This document shows positions 51,222 through 60,327 of a DNA stretch of 62,254 nucleotides, piece after piece. The stretch is from the NCBI GenBank assembly GCA_947175215.1, contig CAMWLR010000005.1:1-62254 (forward strand). The letters run 5' to 3'. The stretch is from an uncultured Porphyromonadaceae bacterium (GTDB taxonomy: Bacteria; Bacteroidota; Bacteroidia; Bacteroidales; Muribaculaceae). The notes beneath the pieces are model-generated. The model did no database searches. It was not told the origin of the DNA and saw nothing but the letters and a program-made list of their open reading frames with translations. Each line of letters begins with the position of its first letter. The first letter of the stretch is position 1. Both the position numbers and the translations under genes were made by a program.

Positions 51222-52856
51222 ATGAAATTAAAACTCGTGTGCTCTCTGCTCCTCGGCGCAGGCCTCTCGATGGCTGCCGAGGGATACATGGATGGTGTGG
51301 AGTATTTCCGCGCCGACCAGCCCGAGGAGGCTGCCATCATCCTTAACAATACCCTGTCACAGCCGGGTACTGATCAGGCTACCTCTTATTACTATCTGGG
51401 TCAGATCGCCCTCAAGCAGGGTGACAAGAGCGGCGCTAAAGCAATGTTTGACAAGGGTGTCGCCGCTGATGCCGCCAATGCCTACAACTACGTCGGTCTG
51501 GGTGCTCTCGCTCTGCGCAATGGCGATGACAAGGCTGCCGAAGATTACTTCAAGAAAGCCAAAGGCCTGGCCAAAAAGGATGCCGACATCCTCACAGAGA
51601 TTCCCCGTGCTTACTTTGAGGCTGACCCCGTGAAGTATGCCAAGGAGATCGACAAATGGCTCGCCGACATCAAGAAGATGACCAAGAACATGGCTCCCGC
51701 TCCCTTTATTCTCGAGGGTGACCGTCTCGCCCCCGTCAATGTCGGTGAGGCTGCCGGTATGTATGAGATGGCCGCCACATTTGACCATGAGTCAAAAAAC
51801 GCCCAGGATGCTCACCCCGAGGCATACGTCAAGTATTCGCGTGTAATCTTCAAGGTCAACGAGCGTGCCGCTATCGACAAACTTCGCGAGCTGCTTACCT
51901 ATCAGCCCAATTCTGCGCTGGTGCAGCGCGAGCTCGCCGAGAAACTGTATGATGCCAATCAGCTTACCAACGCCGCAAAGCAGTATGAGGCTTATATCCA
52001 GAACCCCAATTCGTTCCAAAAAGATAAACAGCGTCTTGTCGGCCTCCTTTTCTTCGCCCAGCGTTACCCCGAGAGCTATGACCTTGCTACAAAGATCCTC
52101 ACTGAAGACCCCGGTAACTTCTACATGGAGCGTATGCAGTTCTACAACAAGAAAGCTATGGGTGACACCATCGCCGCTGTTAACGCTGCTGAGACACTTC
52201 TCGCCAACCCCAAGGCTCAGGTAAACTCTCAGGACTATACCCAGTATGGCGAACTGCTCACCGACATGGGTAAGGACTCCCTTGCTATCGTGATGTATGA
52301 AAATGCCGTAAGGGTTGACCCAGAGAAGACCTCTCTTCTCAAAGACCTCTCACAGGCATACAACCATGGTCTCCGTTTCCAGGATGCTGCTGACACGATG
52401 CAGAAATATGTCGACCTGCAGGGTGGCGATGTAGACGCAAACGACCTACTTGCCCTGGCTCTCCGCTGGAATGCTCTCGCCTCAGCTCAGCAGAAGCTCG
52501 AGAATCCCGAGTGGCAGGCATCATCTGAGAAGGCCCTCGCTGCCATCAACCGCGTGTATGAGATGACCCCCACCCACCCGCTGGTGCTTAACCACCGTGC
52601 ACGCATCCTGCTGGTCGGCAACCAGAATGAGATCAACGACCTCGTGGCTCAGGCTGACCTCGAGACACTCGCCGCTCTCGATTCCGATCCCGCCAACCGT
52701 GACAGCCGTCAGGCCATCTACGTGCAGGTACTCGGTCGTCTTGGCAACTACTACGTTACCAACAAGAATATGGACGAGGCCCGCAAGATGTTCCAGCGTT
52801 TCTATGATATCCAGCCCTCTGAAGATCTCAAGGCCTATATCGAGACATTGAAATAA
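51222..52856 (+). CDS. Secreted tetratricopeptide-repeat protein
   Basis: A 544-residue protein with a signal peptide (LVCSLLLGAGLSMAAEG) followed by many TPR-like helical pairs, e.g. ATSYYYLGQIALKQGDKSGAKAMFDKGVAADAANAYNYVGLGALALRNGDDKAAEDYFKKA given here only as position about 45-110, and again near 320-400 and 500-540. No other domain is present. It should be a periplasmic scaffold. Codon bias towards C-ending codons suggests good expression. It follows the PstS-like gene by 81 bp and ends with a hairpin. Confidence 0.85.
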   Translation: MKLKLVCSLLLGAGLSMAAEGYMDGVEYFRADQPEEAAIILNNTLSQPGTDQATSYYYLGQIALKQGDKSGAKAMFDKGVAADAANAYNYVGLGALALRNGDDKAAEDYFKKAKGLAKKDADILTEIPRAYFEADPVKYAKEIDKWLADIKKMTKNMAPAPFILEGDRLAPVNVGEAAGMYEMAATFDHESKNAQDAHPEAYVKYSRVIFKVNERAAIDKLRELLTYQPNSALVQRELAEKLYDANQLTNAAKQYEAYIQNPNSFQKDKQRLVGLLFFAQRYPESYDLATKILTEDPGNFYMERMQFYNKKAMGDTIAAVNAAETLLANPKAQVNSQDYTQYGELLTDMGKDSLAIVMYENAVRVDPEKTSLLKDLSQAYNHGLRFQDAADTMQKYVDLQGGDVDANDLLALALRWNALASAQQKLENPEWQASSEKALAAINRVYEMTPTHPLVLNHRARILLVGNQNEINDLVAQADLETLAALDSDPANRDSRQAIYVQVLGRLGNYYVTNKNMDEARKMFQRFYDIQPSEDLKAYIETLK

Positions 52857-52885
52857 TATCAGCTCAGCTGACAATCCCCATACGA

Positions 52886-52921
52886 GAGGGTGTGCCAAAA
52901 TCTATATTTTGACACACCCTC
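52886..52921. terminator. Palindromic hairpin between TPR and nitroreductase genes
   Basis: GAGGGTGTGCCAAAAT pairs with ATTTTGACACACCCTC (16 bp, one mismatch) around CTAT. It resembles the hairpin at 24869-24904. The ORF-track start of the next gene lies inside it, arguing for the later start at 52944. Confidence 0.75.
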
Positions 52922-52943
52922 ATCTCAACTATCAGTCATCGCC

Positions 52944-53783
52944 ATGAAAATCTCAGAAGTTATTAAGAAAAGGCACTCATGCCGCACGTATAACGGACTA
53001 AGGCTCGAGCAGCAGACAATCGAACGGTTGCAGGGCGACGCCCGGCAGCTGCCGGTGTTGCAGCCCGGTGTCACTGCCCCGATCATAAGGCTTGTCGATG
53101 GTGACGGTATCGAGGGTAAACTCGGCACATACGGCAGTATCACCGGTGCCCGCCAGTTTCTGGTAATGGCGTCAGGGACGACAGATGCCGATAAAGTCGA
53201 GGCCGGCTTTGAGTTTGAGGCCCTGATACTTAAAATTACTGCTGCTGATATAGCTACATGCTGGATTGGCGGGACATTCCGACGCGACAGATTCTCAGAG
53301 GCGTTTGACCGTGCAATGCTCGATGAAGCCGGGGGTGACTATGAGAAGGTAAAAGAGAAGATTGCCGGTCGGAGTATCTCAATTGTGTCACCCATCGGCC
53401 ATCCCACACCTAAAAAGCGTTTTGCCGAGAGAGTACTCCGCAAAGTGGCCAAAGCCGATAAGCGTAAACCGTTTGCCGACCTGTTTGAGAGTGTAAGCCC
53501 CGATACCCCGCTTGGCCGCGTTCTCGAGAATGTCAGACTCGCCCCCTCATCGACCAACTCTCAACCGTGGCGCGCGACCATCACCGAGGAGTATCTTAAG
53601 CCTGACAACAAGAAAGTCACCATAGTCAAATTCAGATGTGCCAAAAGCGGACAGTTCGCTCCGTTTGACATGGGTATCGCATACTGCCACTTCCTGCTCT
53701 CATCACCCGATGAAAATCTGCGGTGGGAGATAGTCCCCGGTTGTGATCCGATGGCCATGGAGTTCCGTTCAGTCAACGGCTGA
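52944..53783 (+). CDS. Nitroreductase family protein (TM1586-like)
   Basis: The start is placed at MKISEVIKKRHSCRTYNG (279 residues), which matches the family beginning and clears the upstream hairpin. The FMN-binding start KRHSCRTY is followed by two nitroreductase-like halves in one chain, with VLENVRLAPSSTNSQPWRATI marking the second and IVPIG-like IVSPIGHPTPKKR the linker. This corresponds to the tandem-fold TM1586 type as I recall it. Likely an FMN-dependent oxidoreductase; the substrate is unknown. It lies between two unrelated genes with a 31 bp gap to the subtilase. Confidence 0.85.
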   Translation: MKISEVIKKRHSCRTYNGLRLEQQTIERLQGDARQLPVLQPGVTAPIIRLVDGDGIEGKLGTYGSITGARQFLVMASGTTDADKVEAGFEFEALILKITAADIATCWIGGTFRRDRFSEAFDRAMLDEAGGDYEKVKEKIAGRSISIVSPIGHPTPKKRFAERVLRKVAKADKRKPFADLFESVSPDTPLGRVLENVRLAPSSTNSQPWRATITEEYLKPDNKKVTIVKFRCAKSGQFAPFDMGIAYCHFLLSSPDENLRWEIVPGCDPMAMEFRSVNG

Positions 53784-53814
53784 TTCCCGGCATCTCTCTC
53801 TTTAGTATAACATA

Positions 53815-56019
53815 ATGAACCGATCAATCCAATTGTTACCCTACATAAAACATCTGTCGCGATGCGTCAGCCTGATAACACCGATGTTGTTGCTGACAAC
53901 AATGCTTATGACATCAATTCAGGCAGACGGTCGTAAGCTCTCACCCATGCTGACTCAGATGAGGATGCCGCAAGAGCCCGACCTGTCACCAGATCACGTA
54001 CACTCTGAGCGAACAGGTAAATCTTATCTGCCACTGATTATCAAGTTACACGATGCCGATGTCACGCTACCTGAGTCAGTAAGCATAATACATCGGCGCG
54101 GAGTATTCCTGCTCGCTTACGTACCGGTTGATGAAATACAGGCCGTAAGTCAGCTTGGCGTAATCTCGCGCATCGAGGGGGGACAGGTGTGCACACCCGT
54201 GCTCAATGAGGCCCGCAGGTTCACCTCTTACCCCGAGGTCGAGCAGGCGGTTGGTCTCCCCGAGGTGTATACAGGCAAAGGGGTAGTGACCGGATTTACG
54301 GATATAGGTTTTGACCCCAATCATGCTGCATTCCGCGACCCCACGACAGGCGAGAGACGCGTCAAACTCCTTACCGACTATGGATTATCACCCGGCAGTT
54401 GTACGCGCCTCGACACACCGGCCGAAATTGCAGACTGGTCGACCGATGACGCTGACCAATGGCATGGTACACACGTAGCAGGCATTATGGCCGGTGGATA
54501 TAAAGATAACCCCTATTGGGGTATCGCGACCGAGTCAGACATCGTGGGTACAACCAGCGTGCTGTATGATGCCCTGCTGTTGGCCGGGATGGAGGATGTC
54601 GTGGGATATGCCCGCGAGGTCGATAAGCCGGCCGTCATAAATATGTCGGTCTGTGCGAGTCTCGGCCCGCATGACGGCACATCACTCTTTTGTCAATACC
54701 TTGACGAACTTGCCAAGGAGGCCGTGATATGTATATCGACCGGTAATTACGGCGAGAAAGTGGGGTATTGGGGAGGCGCGCTCCCTCAGAGCGGTCAGTC
54801 AGCCGGGGGATTTATCGACTATTATACCTGGCGTCCTGATAAGGCATCTGGATACCTCGATATCTGGAGCGCCGATGCCACACCGCTCAATTTTGACATG
54901 CTCGTGCTCGACCTCGATACTGATGAGGTCGTTGCACGGGTGCCGTTTCCCGAGATTACCTCAGGCCACACAGATGTGAATTTTGCTATCGCCTCGTCAC
55001 AGCAACTCCTCGTTGCAGCCGGTGCTGACGAGAGTAATGGTGTGGTCTCAGCCGATCTTGCCCGCTATCTCGACGGTATTGTGATTATCTCGACCGAAAT
55101 CAACCCCGAGAATAACCGCTTTAACGCACTTTACTCTCTAAGTGTCAAGAATCTACCTGAGGCGAGCGGTGAACTCGCATGGCGTTATATCATCGGCATC
55201 GATATTAAAGGTGATCCCGGCCAACGCTTCTCTGCCTATTGCTCAGATCAGATAAGGTTGCGACATGTGCCCGACAACGACCGCGCAGTGCCGATGACGT
55301 CAGACGGCGTCATGAATGACTTTGTCACTGCCCATAACGTCTTGGGTGTCGGGGCAATGTGCTCGCGCAACCACTGGCCTCTGATAGACGGTCAGGAGGG
55401 AACATCTAAATACACCGTGGGTGATGTCGCCCCGTTCTCATCATACTGGAGCAGTGCGCCAGTCAGGCCTCTACCTGACATAACAGCTCCCGGGGCGACA
55501 CTTATCTCATCAATGTCAACCCCTTATATTGAGGCGCATCCTGACCGTGTCGCAGCAATGACACTGATGCAGACCGCATACGACAGAGATAATTACTGGT
55601 GTAGCGCAAGCGGTACATCAATGTCCTCACCATACGTGGCCGGTGTCTGCGCCCTTGCATGGCAGGCTGACCCTGATGCCACTCCCGCCGAGATCGTCGA
55701 TGCCGTAATATCGACCGCCATGACTCCTCAGGGAGATCCTGCCAACCCGCGGTGGGGAGTGGGGATGCTCGACTCATACGCTGTCATCCGCAAAATCATC
55801 GATAATTCTGGTGTAGGTAATATTAAGGCCGATCAGACAGGCGACTTGGGGTTGCCCTCCTTGCCCGTTCCGCTCACTGCTGAGGCTCTGGCTGCCTACG
55901 CCATTGACAACCGTTTACAGATAGCTACCCCGCAAGGGAGAACGGTCAGCCCAGGTTCGCTCAGTTCGGGTATCTACATCCTGTATCGTGGAGATGCTGC
56001 CATAAAAGTCGCCCTGTGA
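53815..56019 (+). CDS. Secreted S8 subtilisin-like protease with sorting tail
   Basis: A 734-residue secreted serine peptidase. The long N-terminus includes a hydrophobic signal (LITPMLLLTTMLMTSIQA, about 20-37) and a prodomain-like region to about 140. The S8 domain has Asp163 in VTGFTDIGFDPNH, His217 in WHGTHVAGIMAG and Ser602 in GTSMSSPYVAG. A large insert of about 300 residues lies between His and Ser. The end (GRTVSPGSLSSGIYILYRGDAA) is a short type IX-like sorting tail. It differs from the other subtilase in Asp-site sequence and insert, so it is not a recent duplicate. Confidence 0.9.
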   Translation: MNRSIQLLPYIKHLSRCVSLITPMLLLTTMLMTSIQADGRKLSPMLTQMRMPQEPDLSPDHVHSERTGKSYLPLIIKLHDADVTLPESVSIIHRRGVFLLAYVPVDEIQAVSQLGVISRIEGGQVCTPVLNEARRFTSYPEVEQAVGLPEVYTGKGVVTGFTDIGFDPNHAAFRDPTTGERRVKLLTDYGLSPGSCTRLDTPAEIADWSTDDADQWHGTHVAGIMAGGYKDNPYWGIATESDIVGTTSVLYDALLLAGMEDVVGYAREVDKPAVINMSVCASLGPHDGTSLFCQYLDELAKEAVICISTGNYGEKVGYWGGALPQSGQSAGGFIDYYTWRPDKASGYLDIWSADATPLNFDMLVLDLDTDEVVARVPFPEITSGHTDVNFAIASSQQLLVAAGADESNGVVSADLARYLDGIVIISTEINPENNRFNALYSLSVKNLPEASGELAWRYIIGIDIKGDPGQRFSAYCSDQIRLRHVPDNDRAVPMTSDGVMNDFVTAHNVLGVGAMCSRNHWPLIDGQEGTSKYTVGDVAPFSSYWSSAPVRPLPDITAPGATLISSMSTPYIEAHPDRVAAMTLMQTAYDRDNYWCSASGTSMSSPYVAGVCALAWQADPDATPAEIVDAVISTAMTPQGDPANPRWGVGMLDSYAVIRKIIDNSGVGNIKADQTGDLGLPSLPVPLTAEALAAYAIDNRLQIATPQGRTVSPGSLSSGIYILYRGDAAIKVAL

Positions 56020-56050
56020 GAAATCATTTTTCAGGAGATGAGGCGTAAAT

Positions 56051-56081
56051 TTTGTCACGTTGGCAAAAAGTGTTAATTTTG
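56051..56081 (+). promoter_or_regulatory. Promoter of cdsA cluster
   Basis: TTTG (56051-56054), exactly 19 bp, then TAATTTTG (56074-56081) and C. The leader to 56107 is about 20 nt. Confidence 0.78.
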
Positions 56082-56106
56082 CGTAGTCATCCGAAATATA
56101 CACGCA

Positions 56107-56961
56107 ATGAAAAATGTTTTGACACGCTCTCTGACCGGGCTATTGTATATCGCCGTCATTGTCGGCGCTATCTTTGGCGGAAGACTATGGTTCTGGGGGC
56201 TCACCCTGCTTTTGGGAGTGCTGGGAATCAATGAGTTTAACCGTATCTCAAACAAAGGACGCATCTCTAATACAACAGGGTTGCTTGATATTCTCGGCGC
56301 AATCTTCATGATCTCGGCCGGCTCGGTCATCTCATCTCCGGAGACATTGCCGGGATTTTTGGCCGGTTGGAATCTGTCGACATTCCTGTTTACCTATATA
56401 GTTTATCTCCTCGCCCGCTTTGTGGCGCAGCTCTACGTCCAGGATGGTGATGCGCTGGCCCATTATTCACACTCTATGATGGGGCAGCTCTATGTTGCCC
56501 TGCCGATGTCGCTGTTAGGGTGGCTTTACACGCTCACCTCTCCGGTGTTTGTGCTGTCGGTCTTTATACTGATATGGCTCAGCGACACGGGCGCGTTCTG
56601 TGTCGGCTCATTGATCGGGCGACACAAACTGTTTGAGCGTATCTCACCCAAGAAATCGTGGGAAGGTTTCTTTGGCGGTCTCCTTTTCTGCCTTATCGCA
56701 GCCACTGCGTTATCATGCGGCTTCCCCGAGGATTTCAAGGGGATGAACTTATGGCAGATGTTAGGGCTCGGCGCAGTCGTCTGCGTGTTCGGCACATGGG
56801 GCGATCTCGTGGAATCGCTTGTCAAGCGCACGCTCGGCGTCAAAGATTCAGGCCATCTGCTCCCCGGCCACGGCGGTATCCTCGACCGTATAGATTCATT
56901 ACTGCTTGTCGTGCCGGCAGTGATGGGTTATCTGCTCGCGTTGGCCGTAATGGCGTTTTAA
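56107..56961 (+). CDS. cdsA: Phosphatidate cytidylyltransferase
   Basis: It makes CDP-diacylglycerol, the precursor of all phospholipids, from phosphatidic acid and CTP. The 284-residue integral membrane protein has about eight hydrophobic segments. It carries LIWLSDTGAFCVGSLIGRHKLFERISPKKSWEG, split here as landmarks LSDTGAF and SPKKSWEG, and the C-terminal signature KDSGHLLPGHGGILDRIDSLL. First gene behind a clear promoter, 18 bp before purM. Confidence 0.95.
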   Translation: MKNVLTRSLTGLLYIAVIVGAIFGGRLWFWGLTLLLGVLGINEFNRISNKGRISNTTGLLDILGAIFMISAGSVISSPETLPGFLAGWNLSTFLFTYIVYLLARFVAQLYVQDGDALAHYSHSMMGQLYVALPMSLLGWLYTLTSPVFVLSVFILIWLSDTGAFCVGSLIGRHKLFERISPKKSWEGFFGGLLFCLIAATALSCGFPEDFKGMNLWQMLGLGAVVCVFGTWGDLVESLVKRTLGVKDSGHLLPGHGGILDRIDSLLLVVPAVMGYLLALAVMAF

Positions 56962-56979
56962 CTATTATCCGATGAGAAA

Positions 56980-58149
56980 ATGAACAGCAACGAAAGATAT
57001 ATGATGCGTGGCGTCTCGGCTGCAAAAGAGGATGTCCACAACGCAATAAAGAATGTCGACAAAGGGTTATATCCCAAAGCATTCTGCAAGATTATCCCCG
57101 ACATCCTCGGCGGTGACCCCGAGTGGTGCAATATTATGCACGCCGACGGCGCAGGCACCAAATCATCGCTCGCATACGCCTACTGGCGTGAGACAGGCGA
57201 CCTGTCGGTGTGGCGCGGTATCGCTCAGGATGCCCTGATAATGAATATCGATGACCTGCTCTGTGTGGGTGCTACCGACAATATTCTCGTCTCATCAACC
57301 ATCGGACGAAACAAACGCCTCATCCCCGGCGAAGTTATTGCCGCCATCATCAACGGTACAGAAGATCTGCTCGAGAAGATGCGCTCGATGGGGGTATCAG
57401 TGTGGTCGACGGGCGGTGAGACTGCCGATGTCGGCGACCTGGTGCGCACGATCATCGTCGACTCGACCGTCACCTGCCGCATGCGTCGCGCCGATGTCAT
57501 CAATAACGCCAATATCCGTGGGGGTGACGTCATCGTGGGTCTCTCGTCATCGGGTAAGGCGACATACGAGGATGAGTATAACGGCGGAATGGGCAGTAAC
57601 GGCCTGACCTCGGCGCGTCATGACGTATTCAGCCATGAGGTAGGGGAGAAGTACCCCGAAACATACGATGTCGAGATTCCGGCTGATCTGGCTTACAGCG
57701 GCCGGGTATCGCTGACACAGCCTGTCGAGGGGACTCCGCTCGACGCCGGCCGCCTGGTGCTGTCACCCACCCGCACATACGCCCCCGTCATCAAGAAGCT
57801 GCTCGCCGAGATGCGCCCGGCCATACACGGTATGGTGCATTGCACCGGCGGCGCACAGACCAAGGTTCTGCATTTTGTCGAGAACAAGCATATTATCAAA
57901 GATAACCTCTTTCCCACGCCGCCGCTCTTTGCGCTGATACAGCAGCAGAGCGGCACAGATTGGCGCGAGATGTACAAGGTGTTTAACATGGGTCACCGCA
58001 TGGAGATATACGTTGATCCTGCCGACGCCGATGCCGTGATGGAGATTGCCGGGAGTTTTGACATCGAGGCCCGCATAGCAGGACGTGTCGAGGACGCTCC
58101 CGCCAACCGCCTGACCATCTCGGGAGAGCACGGCACATTTGAGTATTGA
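56980..58149 (+). CDS. purM: Phosphoribosylformylglycinamidine cyclo-ligase (AIR synthetase)
   Basis: It closes the imidazole ring of FGAM using ATP, the step after PurL. The 389 residues have the PurM landmarks: HADGAGTKSSLAY (substrate and phosphate contact), DALIMNIDDLLCVGATDNIL, VSVWSTGGETADVGDLVRTI and GMVHCTGGAQTKVLHF. The C-terminal NMGHRMEIYVDP is also typical. It is longer than the E. coli enzyme (345), as in other Bacteroidota. It follows cdsA by 18 bp, an operon mix of lipid and purine synthesis. Confidence 0.95.
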   Translation: MNSNERYMMRGVSAAKEDVHNAIKNVDKGLYPKAFCKIIPDILGGDPEWCNIMHADGAGTKSSLAYAYWRETGDLSVWRGIAQDALIMNIDDLLCVGATDNILVSSTIGRNKRLIPGEVIAAIINGTEDLLEKMRSMGVSVWSTGGETADVGDLVRTIIVDSTVTCRMRRADVINNANIRGGDVIVGLSSSGKATYEDEYNGGMGSNGLTSARHDVFSHEVGEKYPETYDVEIPADLAYSGRVSLTQPVEGTPLDAGRLVLSPTRTYAPVIKKLLAEMRPAIHGMVHCTGGAQTKVLHFVENKHIIKDNLFPTPPLFALIQQQSGTDWREMYKVFNMGHRMEIYVDPADADAVMEIAGSFDIEARIAGRVEDAPANRLTISGEHGTFEY

Positions 58150-58195
58150 TACGGCCCGTATCGATACCGGTCTATACATATATCTATCATAAAAT

Positions 58196-59614
58196 ATGAG
58201 CCATACCCGTATCTTCATCCCGTTGTTACTGCTTGCGGCCTCAGTCGCGGGCGGTGCTTGCGGGGGAAAAAACGGGGGCGGATCAGACAGTCTGTCATCT
58301 GACGACACGATCTCATACCGATTGCCCGACACGCTGAGGGTAGGCACGCTTTACAGTCCCACATCATACTTCCTGTATCGTGACCAGGAGATGGGTTATG
58401 ACTATTCGCTGGTTACGCAGTGGGCTCAGGAGAAAGGGATGGAGATAAAGCTGACCATCGCGCCGTCGATGGCCCGGCTCATCGAGATGCTTGACTCGGG
58501 GCAGGTAAATCTTGCGGCGTATGAGATACCGGTCACTGCTGAGTATAAACCTAAGGTGGTAGCCTGCGGGCCTGAGTTTATCACCACTCAGGTATTGGTG
58601 CAGCCACTGCGCAACGGTAAGCCCGAGATCACCGATGTCACCCAGCTCATCGGGCGTGACGTATATGTCGAGGCCGGTTCGCGATATGACTACCGCCTGC
58701 GCAACCTTGACCGCGAGCTCGGTGGTGGCATAAATATACATGAGGTGCGCCGCGACACACTTATCACCGAAGACTTGGTGGAGATGGTTGCCTCCGGCTC
58801 TATACCCCTGACCGTAGTCGACAGCGATATCGCCCGCGTCAACAAAACATATTTTCGCGACCTCGATGTCTCACTCGACCTGAGTTTCCCTCAGAAATCA
58901 TCGTGGGGGGTAGCACCTGGTAACGAGTGGTTGGCCGACTCGGTCGATGCCTGGTTTGCACAGGAGACACCGCGCCGCCGTCAGGTCGAGTTGCTCAAAC
59001 GTTACTTTGAGCTGAGCAAGAACGGTGCATCAGAGGGAGCGGCCGGGGTGATCGCGCCTGACCTCTCGCGAGGCGTTATCTCACCGTATGACGCAATATT
59101 TAAGGAGGCTGCCAAACGTATCGGATGGGACTGGCGCGTTATGGCCGCTATCGGATACGCAGAGAGCGGCTTTGATCCTCATCAGGTCTCATGGGCCGGG
59201 GCCCGCGGACTGATGCAGATCATGCCCCGCTCGGCTGCCGCTTACGGTTTATCGATTGACAAGATAGAGGAACCCGCCCCCAATATCGAGGCCGCCGCGC
59301 GTATCCTCGCCGATCTCGATCGTTCGCTGTCAAAGCGGGTGCCTGACCGTGCCGAGCGACTAAAGTTTGTATTCGCAGCCTATAACGCCGGCATAGGCCA
59401 CGTCTATGACGCCATAGCCCTGGCCGAGAAATATGGCCGTAACCCGCAGGTTTGGGACGGCAATGTCGAGCAGGCGTTGCTGATGAAGAGTAACCCGGCA
59501 TATTACTCTGACCCGGTATGTCGCAACGGCTACTTCAGCGGTCGTCACACGGTGGCATACGTCGCAAAGGTCACCGGTCTCTATAACCGCTTTAAGCAGC
59601 ATATTAAAGCATGA
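58196..59614 (+). CDS. MltF-like lipoprotein: substrate-binding domain fused to lytic transglycosylase
   Basis: A 472-residue lipoprotein (lipobox AGGAC, Cys22) that should cut peptidoglycan between MurNAc and GlcNAc. Residues 45-275 form an extracellular solute-binding (family 3) module (LRVGTLYSPTSYFLYRDQEMGYDYSL). Residues 295-460 are an SLT domain with catalytic Glu323 in GYAESGFDP, GARGLMQIMP and FAAYNAGIGHV. In MltF the binding domain senses muropeptides and controls activity. It lies 46 bp after purM. Confidence 0.92.
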   Translation: MSHTRIFIPLLLLAASVAGGACGGKNGGGSDSLSSDDTISYRLPDTLRVGTLYSPTSYFLYRDQEMGYDYSLVTQWAQEKGMEIKLTIAPSMARLIEMLDSGQVNLAAYEIPVTAEYKPKVVACGPEFITTQVLVQPLRNGKPEITDVTQLIGRDVYVEAGSRYDYRLRNLDRELGGGINIHEVRRDTLITEDLVEMVASGSIPLTVVDSDIARVNKTYFRDLDVSLDLSFPQKSSWGVAPGNEWLADSVDAWFAQETPRRRQVELLKRYFELSKNGASEGAAGVIAPDLSRGVISPYDAIFKEAAKRIGWDWRVMAAIGYAESGFDPHQVSWAGARGLMQIMPRSAAAYGLSIDKIEEPAPNIEAAARILADLDRSLSKRVPDRAERLKFVFAAYNAGIGHVYDAIALAEKYGRNPQVWDGNVEQALLMKSNPAYYSDPVCRNGYFSGRHTVAYVAKVTGLYNRFKQHIKA

Positions 59615-59669
59615 AGCGGCGACATCTTTAATGATATAGACAATCAATAATCACAAACATATCAATCTG

Positions 59670-60230
59670 ATGAGAAAACATTATTTATCAGTTGCTGTAG
59701 CGCTCACACTCATGGGGTCATTCACATTCTCTTCATGCGTGGGATCATTCTCGCTCACCAATAAGCTCCTGAGTTGGAACAAGCAGATCGGCAACAAGTT
59801 TATCAACGAACTGGTGTTCTTCTGTTTCTGGGTCGTGCCCGTCTATGAGGTGACCGCCATGGCCGATGTACTGGTGCTTAACTCGATAGAGTTCTGGAGC
59901 GGTACAAACCCCGTTGCTCAGGGCCGCTCGGTTATCGAGGGTGCTGACGGTCGCTATCTCGTTGACTGCGATGGCAAAGGTTACACCATCACCTCAGAGA
60001 ACGACGGATCTGTCGTGCGTCTCGACTTTGATGCCGAGGATAACTCATGGAGCGTGTCAGCCAACGGCAACGACCCCGTCAAATTTATGACATTTATCGA
60101 TGAGACCCATGTCGAGATGCTCACCCCCGACGGCGGGATGCAGCTTGTCGAACTTTCTGACAACGGTCTGATGGCCTACCGCGCCACCGTCGCCACCCCC
60201 GCGGCTGCTACACTCTACGCCATCAAGTAA
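59670..60230 (+). CDS. DUF3332 family lipoprotein
   Basis: A 186-residue lipoprotein (SFTFSSC, Cys about 23). The sequence after the lipobox, VGSFSLTNKLLSWNKQIGNKFINELVFF, and the following hydrophobic VPVYEVTAMADVLVLNSIEFWSG are the DUF3332 hallmark. The C-terminal 100 residues are short beta strands (YTITSENDGSVVRLDFDA). Function unknown. It is 55 bp after the transglycosylase gene and precedes a terminator-like hairpin. Confidence 0.88.
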   Translation: MRKHYLSVAVALTLMGSFTFSSCVGSFSLTNKLLSWNKQIGNKFINELVFFCFWVVPVYEVTAMADVLVLNSIEFWSGTNPVAQGRSVIEGADGRYLVDCDGKGYTITSENDGSVVRLDFDAEDNSWSVSANGNDPVKFMTFIDETHVEMLTPDGGMQLVELSDNGLMAYRATVATPAAATLYAIK

Positions 60231-60237
60231 ACACCCC

Positions 60238-60285
60238 CCTCAGCGCTGTTAAGGCTGCCCAGGGCAACCTTAACCCTCTCTGAGG
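60238..60285 (+). terminator. Terminator after the DUF3332 gene
   Basis: Nested inverted repeats: CCTCAG/CTGAGG outside and GTTAAGGCTGCCC/GGGCAACCTTAAC inside (one mismatch), followed by TGTTATAATGTTATT. Confidence 0.7.
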
Positions 60286-60327
60286 TGTTATAATGTTATT
60301 ACATCATCTACAACCTAACACAATAAA

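Noticed and set aside
57763-58347. 194-codon minus-strand ORF across the purM end and transglycosylase start
   Set aside because: It lies opposite two well-supported genes and its translation shows no domain or signal.
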